Source: Sphingomonas sp. (GTDB taxonomy: Bacteria > Pseudomonadota > Alphaproteobacteria > Sphingomonadales > Sphingomonadaceae). From it: DNA of 64,000 bases. The position numbers and the translations under genes were made by a program. Positions 62,279 through 64,000 of the stretch are shown piece after piece. The first letter of the stretch is position 1, and each line of letters starts with the position of its first letter. The notes below the pieces were generated by a model. That model worked only from the letters and a program-made list of their open reading frames with translations. It did no database searches and was not told where the DNA came from. The stretch lies in contig NZ_JAFKLZ010000002.1 of assembly GCF_017304615.1 (NCBI RefSeq), forward strand, positions 124,001-188,000. The letters are read 5' to 3'.

Positions 62279-62664
62279 CCTTTTCCTATCCCATCACCGC
62301 GACGGAAGCCGACATCGACGAGCTCGGCCATGTCAACAATGCGGTGTGGGTGCGGTGGATTCAGGACATTGCCGTCGCACACTGGAACGCGATCGCGACG
62401 CCGGAGCAGCGCGCGGCGATGATCTGGGTCGTGACGCGGCACGAGATCGACTATCGCGGCAACGTCGCAGCGGGCGAGACGGTCACCGCCGAAACCTGGG
62501 TGAGCGACCCGCCGCAGGGCGCGCGGTTCGACCGGCATGTGAAATTCACCGGCAGCGATGGCAAGGTAAAGGTGCAAGCGGTGACGACCTGGGCCCTGAT
62601 CGACCGCGCGACGGGGCGGTTGATGCGCGTGCGGCCGGAACTGGCCGCGCCGTTCATGGCCTAA
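62275..62664 (+). CDS. acyl-CoA thioesterase (4HBT)
   Basis: 129 residues. EADIDELGHVNNAVWVRWIQDIAVAHW is the 4-hydroxybenzoyl-CoA thioesterase signature, with the catalytic Asp (DIDELGHVNN). RHEIDYRGNVAAGETVTAETWV completes the hot-dog. Related to, but separate from, the thioesterase at 52877. Convergent with the glycosyltransferase, overlapping by 4 bases. Confidence 0.92.
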   Translation: MTFSYPITATEADIDELGHVNNAVWVRWIQDIAVAHWNAIATPEQRAAMIWVVTRHEIDYRGNVAAGETVTAETWVSDPPQGARFDRHVKFTGSDGKVKVQAVTTWALIDRATGRLMRVRPELAAPFMA

Positions 62665-64000
62665 GCTTCGCCTTCCCGCTTCACTTCCGCGATCGCCGTG
62701 CGGCTCTGCCGCGCCCATGTCTCGCGGCCGGTCAGGAACGCCTTCCACCCCAGGATCGCGCCCCAGTGGCGGAACAACTGGAAGCTGAACGGCTCGAGCA
62801 CCGCGGCGGCCAGCGCCGGACCGAAACTCAGCCCCTTCACTTGCCCGGTCCAGCGTGAATAGAGTTTCAGCGAGGCGAGGTGGAATGTCAGGTCGATCAC
62901 GATCTTGACGAGCATGATGATCAGGATCGGCAGCACGATCTGGAACTTGCCGCTGACCAGCACGGCGATCAGGATGGCGAATGCAGCCAGGCCGAACACC
63001 GGCTGCATCGTGTCGGCCGCCTTCACCGGCAGCATCGCGGTGCCGAGCTTCCCGAAATGCCGGTTGGCGACCATGTCGCGGTTCCAGTGCTGCGTCTGGA
63101 GGAACCCGCCGAACCAGCGCCGCCGCTGACGCAGGAAGGCGGGGAGCGTCGCAGGCGCATCGGTCGATGCCAGTGCGCCGCCGACCACGCGCACCTGCCA
63201 GTCGCGCCCGGTATCGTGCGCATGGCGATGCAGGCGGTGGATCAACTCGTAATCTTCGACCAGGCAATCGGGGTCGAACCCGCCGACCTCGATCACCGCG
63301 CGGGTCCGAAACGCCGCGAACGCGCCCGACACGAGCAGCAGGCCATTGAGACGCTCCCACGCATAGCGCGACAGGAAGTTGCGGACATATTCGTATGTCT
63401 GGAACCATTCGAACAGCCGCCCAGACAGGCTCGGTCCGCACATCGGCCGGATCACGCCGGTCGCGGCGACCAGTTCGGGCTCGGCAGCGAAGGCGGCACG
63501 CATCGCGGCGATGGCGCCGGGTTCGAGCAACGTGTCGGCATCGACGGTTATGACGATGTCTTCGGAGACATGCAGGATTGCGGCGTTGAGCGCGCGCGCC
63601 TTGCCACCATGGGTGAGCCGCAGCCAACGCAGGCTCGGCAAGTCGCGGGCGGGCGCGCCGATCTCGCCGACCGCCGGCTCGACAAGGCCATAGCGCGCCA
63701 GCGTCACCGCGGTCGCATCGTCCGATCCGTCATCGGCGATCAGAATCAGGTCAGGCGCGCCCTCCTGCGCCGCAAGCCGGTTGATCGTCACATCGAGCAC
63801 CGCCGCTTCGTTCCGCGCGGCGACGATCACCGCGAGGGTCGGCGCGGCGCCTTCGATCGCGGGCACCTTCGCGCCGTGCCGCAAGGGCCAGATTTGAACG
63901 GCGGTAAAGATCAGCAACGCTGTATCGTAGAGGATGTACGCGACCCCGACCGACCAGACGAGAACGCCCTGGCGCAGGAACGCCTGCACCACCAACGCGA
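62661..64000 (-). CDS. family 2 glycosyltransferase, processive type (5' end outside window)
   Basis: At least 444 residues; the first possible codon in the window is TTG at 63995 and the frame stays open to the edge, so the true start is probably outside. N-terminal transmembrane helix, then GT2 domain: AVIVAARNEAAVLDV, LIADDGSDD, ITVDADTLL, CLVEDYELIHRL and the processive QRRRW motif, followed by three or four C-terminal helices. Such enzymes build beta-linked polysaccharides at the inner membrane. Polymer unknown. Confidence 0.9.
   Translation of the reverse strand, partial: ALVVQAFLRQGVLVWSVGVAYILYDTALLIFTAVQIWPLRHGAKVPAIEGAAPTLAVIVAARNEAAVLDVTINRLAAQEGAPDLILIADDGSDDATAVTLARYGLVEPAVGEIGAPARDLPSLRWLRLTHGGKARALNAAILHVSEDIVITVDADTLLEPGAIAAMRAAFAAEPELVAATGVIRPMCGPSLSGRLFEWFQTYEYVRNFLSRYAWERLNGLLLVSGAFAAFRTRAVIEVGGFDPDCLVEDYELIHRLHRHAHDTGRDWQVRVVGGALASTDAPATLPAFLRQRRRWFGGFLQTQHWNRDMVANRHFGKLGTAMLPVKAADTMQPVFGLAAFAILIAVLVSGKFQIVLPILIIMLVKIVIDLTFHLASLKLYSRWTGQVKGLSFGPALAAAVLEPFSFQLFRHWGAILGWKAFLTGRETWARQSRTAIAEVKREGEA

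Overview
The window is a 64 kb piece of chromosome from a GC-rich alphaproteobacterium, most likely a sphingomonad (Sphingomonas or a close relative). The basis is the set of family-level matches: a PEPxxWA-type C-terminal sorting signal, a CC_3452-family secreted protein, a TrcR/DUF1013 regulator, DUF1192, DUF1289 and SleB-type hydrolase proteins, a class I PHA synthase with phasin, an arsR-aqpS-arsC arsenic operon of the rhizobial type, and several dispersed palindromic intergenic repeats of the kind that litter sphingomonad genomes. No rRNA, tRNA, CRISPR array, insertion sequence or prophage was recognised. No gap between genes exceeds 300 bases.

Layout. 1-6.6 kb: 3' end of a DEAD-box RNA helicase, a DUF1289 protein, a lone N-acetylmuramidase, a glutathione transferase, a Tat-exported dienelactone hydrolase and clpA. 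6.6-11.7 kb: quinone oxidoreductase, a second GST, a metallophosphatase/glycosyltransferase pair and trcR. 11.8-13.3 kb: arsR-aqpS-arsC. 13.4-19.9 kb: MBL hydrolase, secreted unknown, membrane GGDEF protein, acyl-CoA ligase. 19.9-23.8 kb: C13 peptidase and sdhCDA (no sdhB). 23.9-26.7 kb: two tandem soluble chemoreceptors with globin-like sensors and almost identical signalling domains. 26.7-32.6 kb: SDR, prmA, phhA, DUF2459, PEP-CTERM protein, hydrolase, lipoprotein, GDPD.

32.8-43.7 kb is the functional centre. A tightly packed minus-strand operon encodes propionyl-CoA carboxylase beta (pccB), methylmalonyl-CoA epimerase, an enoyl-CoA hydratase-like protein, methylmalonyl-CoA mutase, biotin synthase and the biotin-carrying propionyl-CoA carboxylase alpha (pccA), with three uncharacterised small genes embedded. 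Together these carry propionyl-CoA to succinyl-CoA and make the biotin cofactor of the first step. A divergent PrpR/RamB/ScfR-type regulator faces the operon across two palindromes with TTGCAA cores, the expected operator type.

43.8-64 kb: secreted small protein, SleB hydrolase, orphan clpS, a TonB receptor whose promoter overlaps a BlaI/CopY-like dyad, phasin and phaC separated by TGCA-rich putative PhaR sites, an aminotransferase, a TauE exporter, thioesterases, an HxlR regulator divergent from a CC_3452 protein, a bifunctional RelA/SpoT enzyme, aminopeptidase P, an MFS exporter, an oligopeptidase B and a family 2 glycosyltransferase cut by the window end.

The most unusual structure I found is an intergenic modular hairpin element, best seen at 21031-21129 and 45381-45488. 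Both copies lie directly after a stop codon and have a near-invariant inner palindrome enclosed by a stem whose sequence differs between copies but stays complementary, plus a second variable hairpin at near-identical spacing. Looser relatives may occur at about 891, 11760 and 13311.
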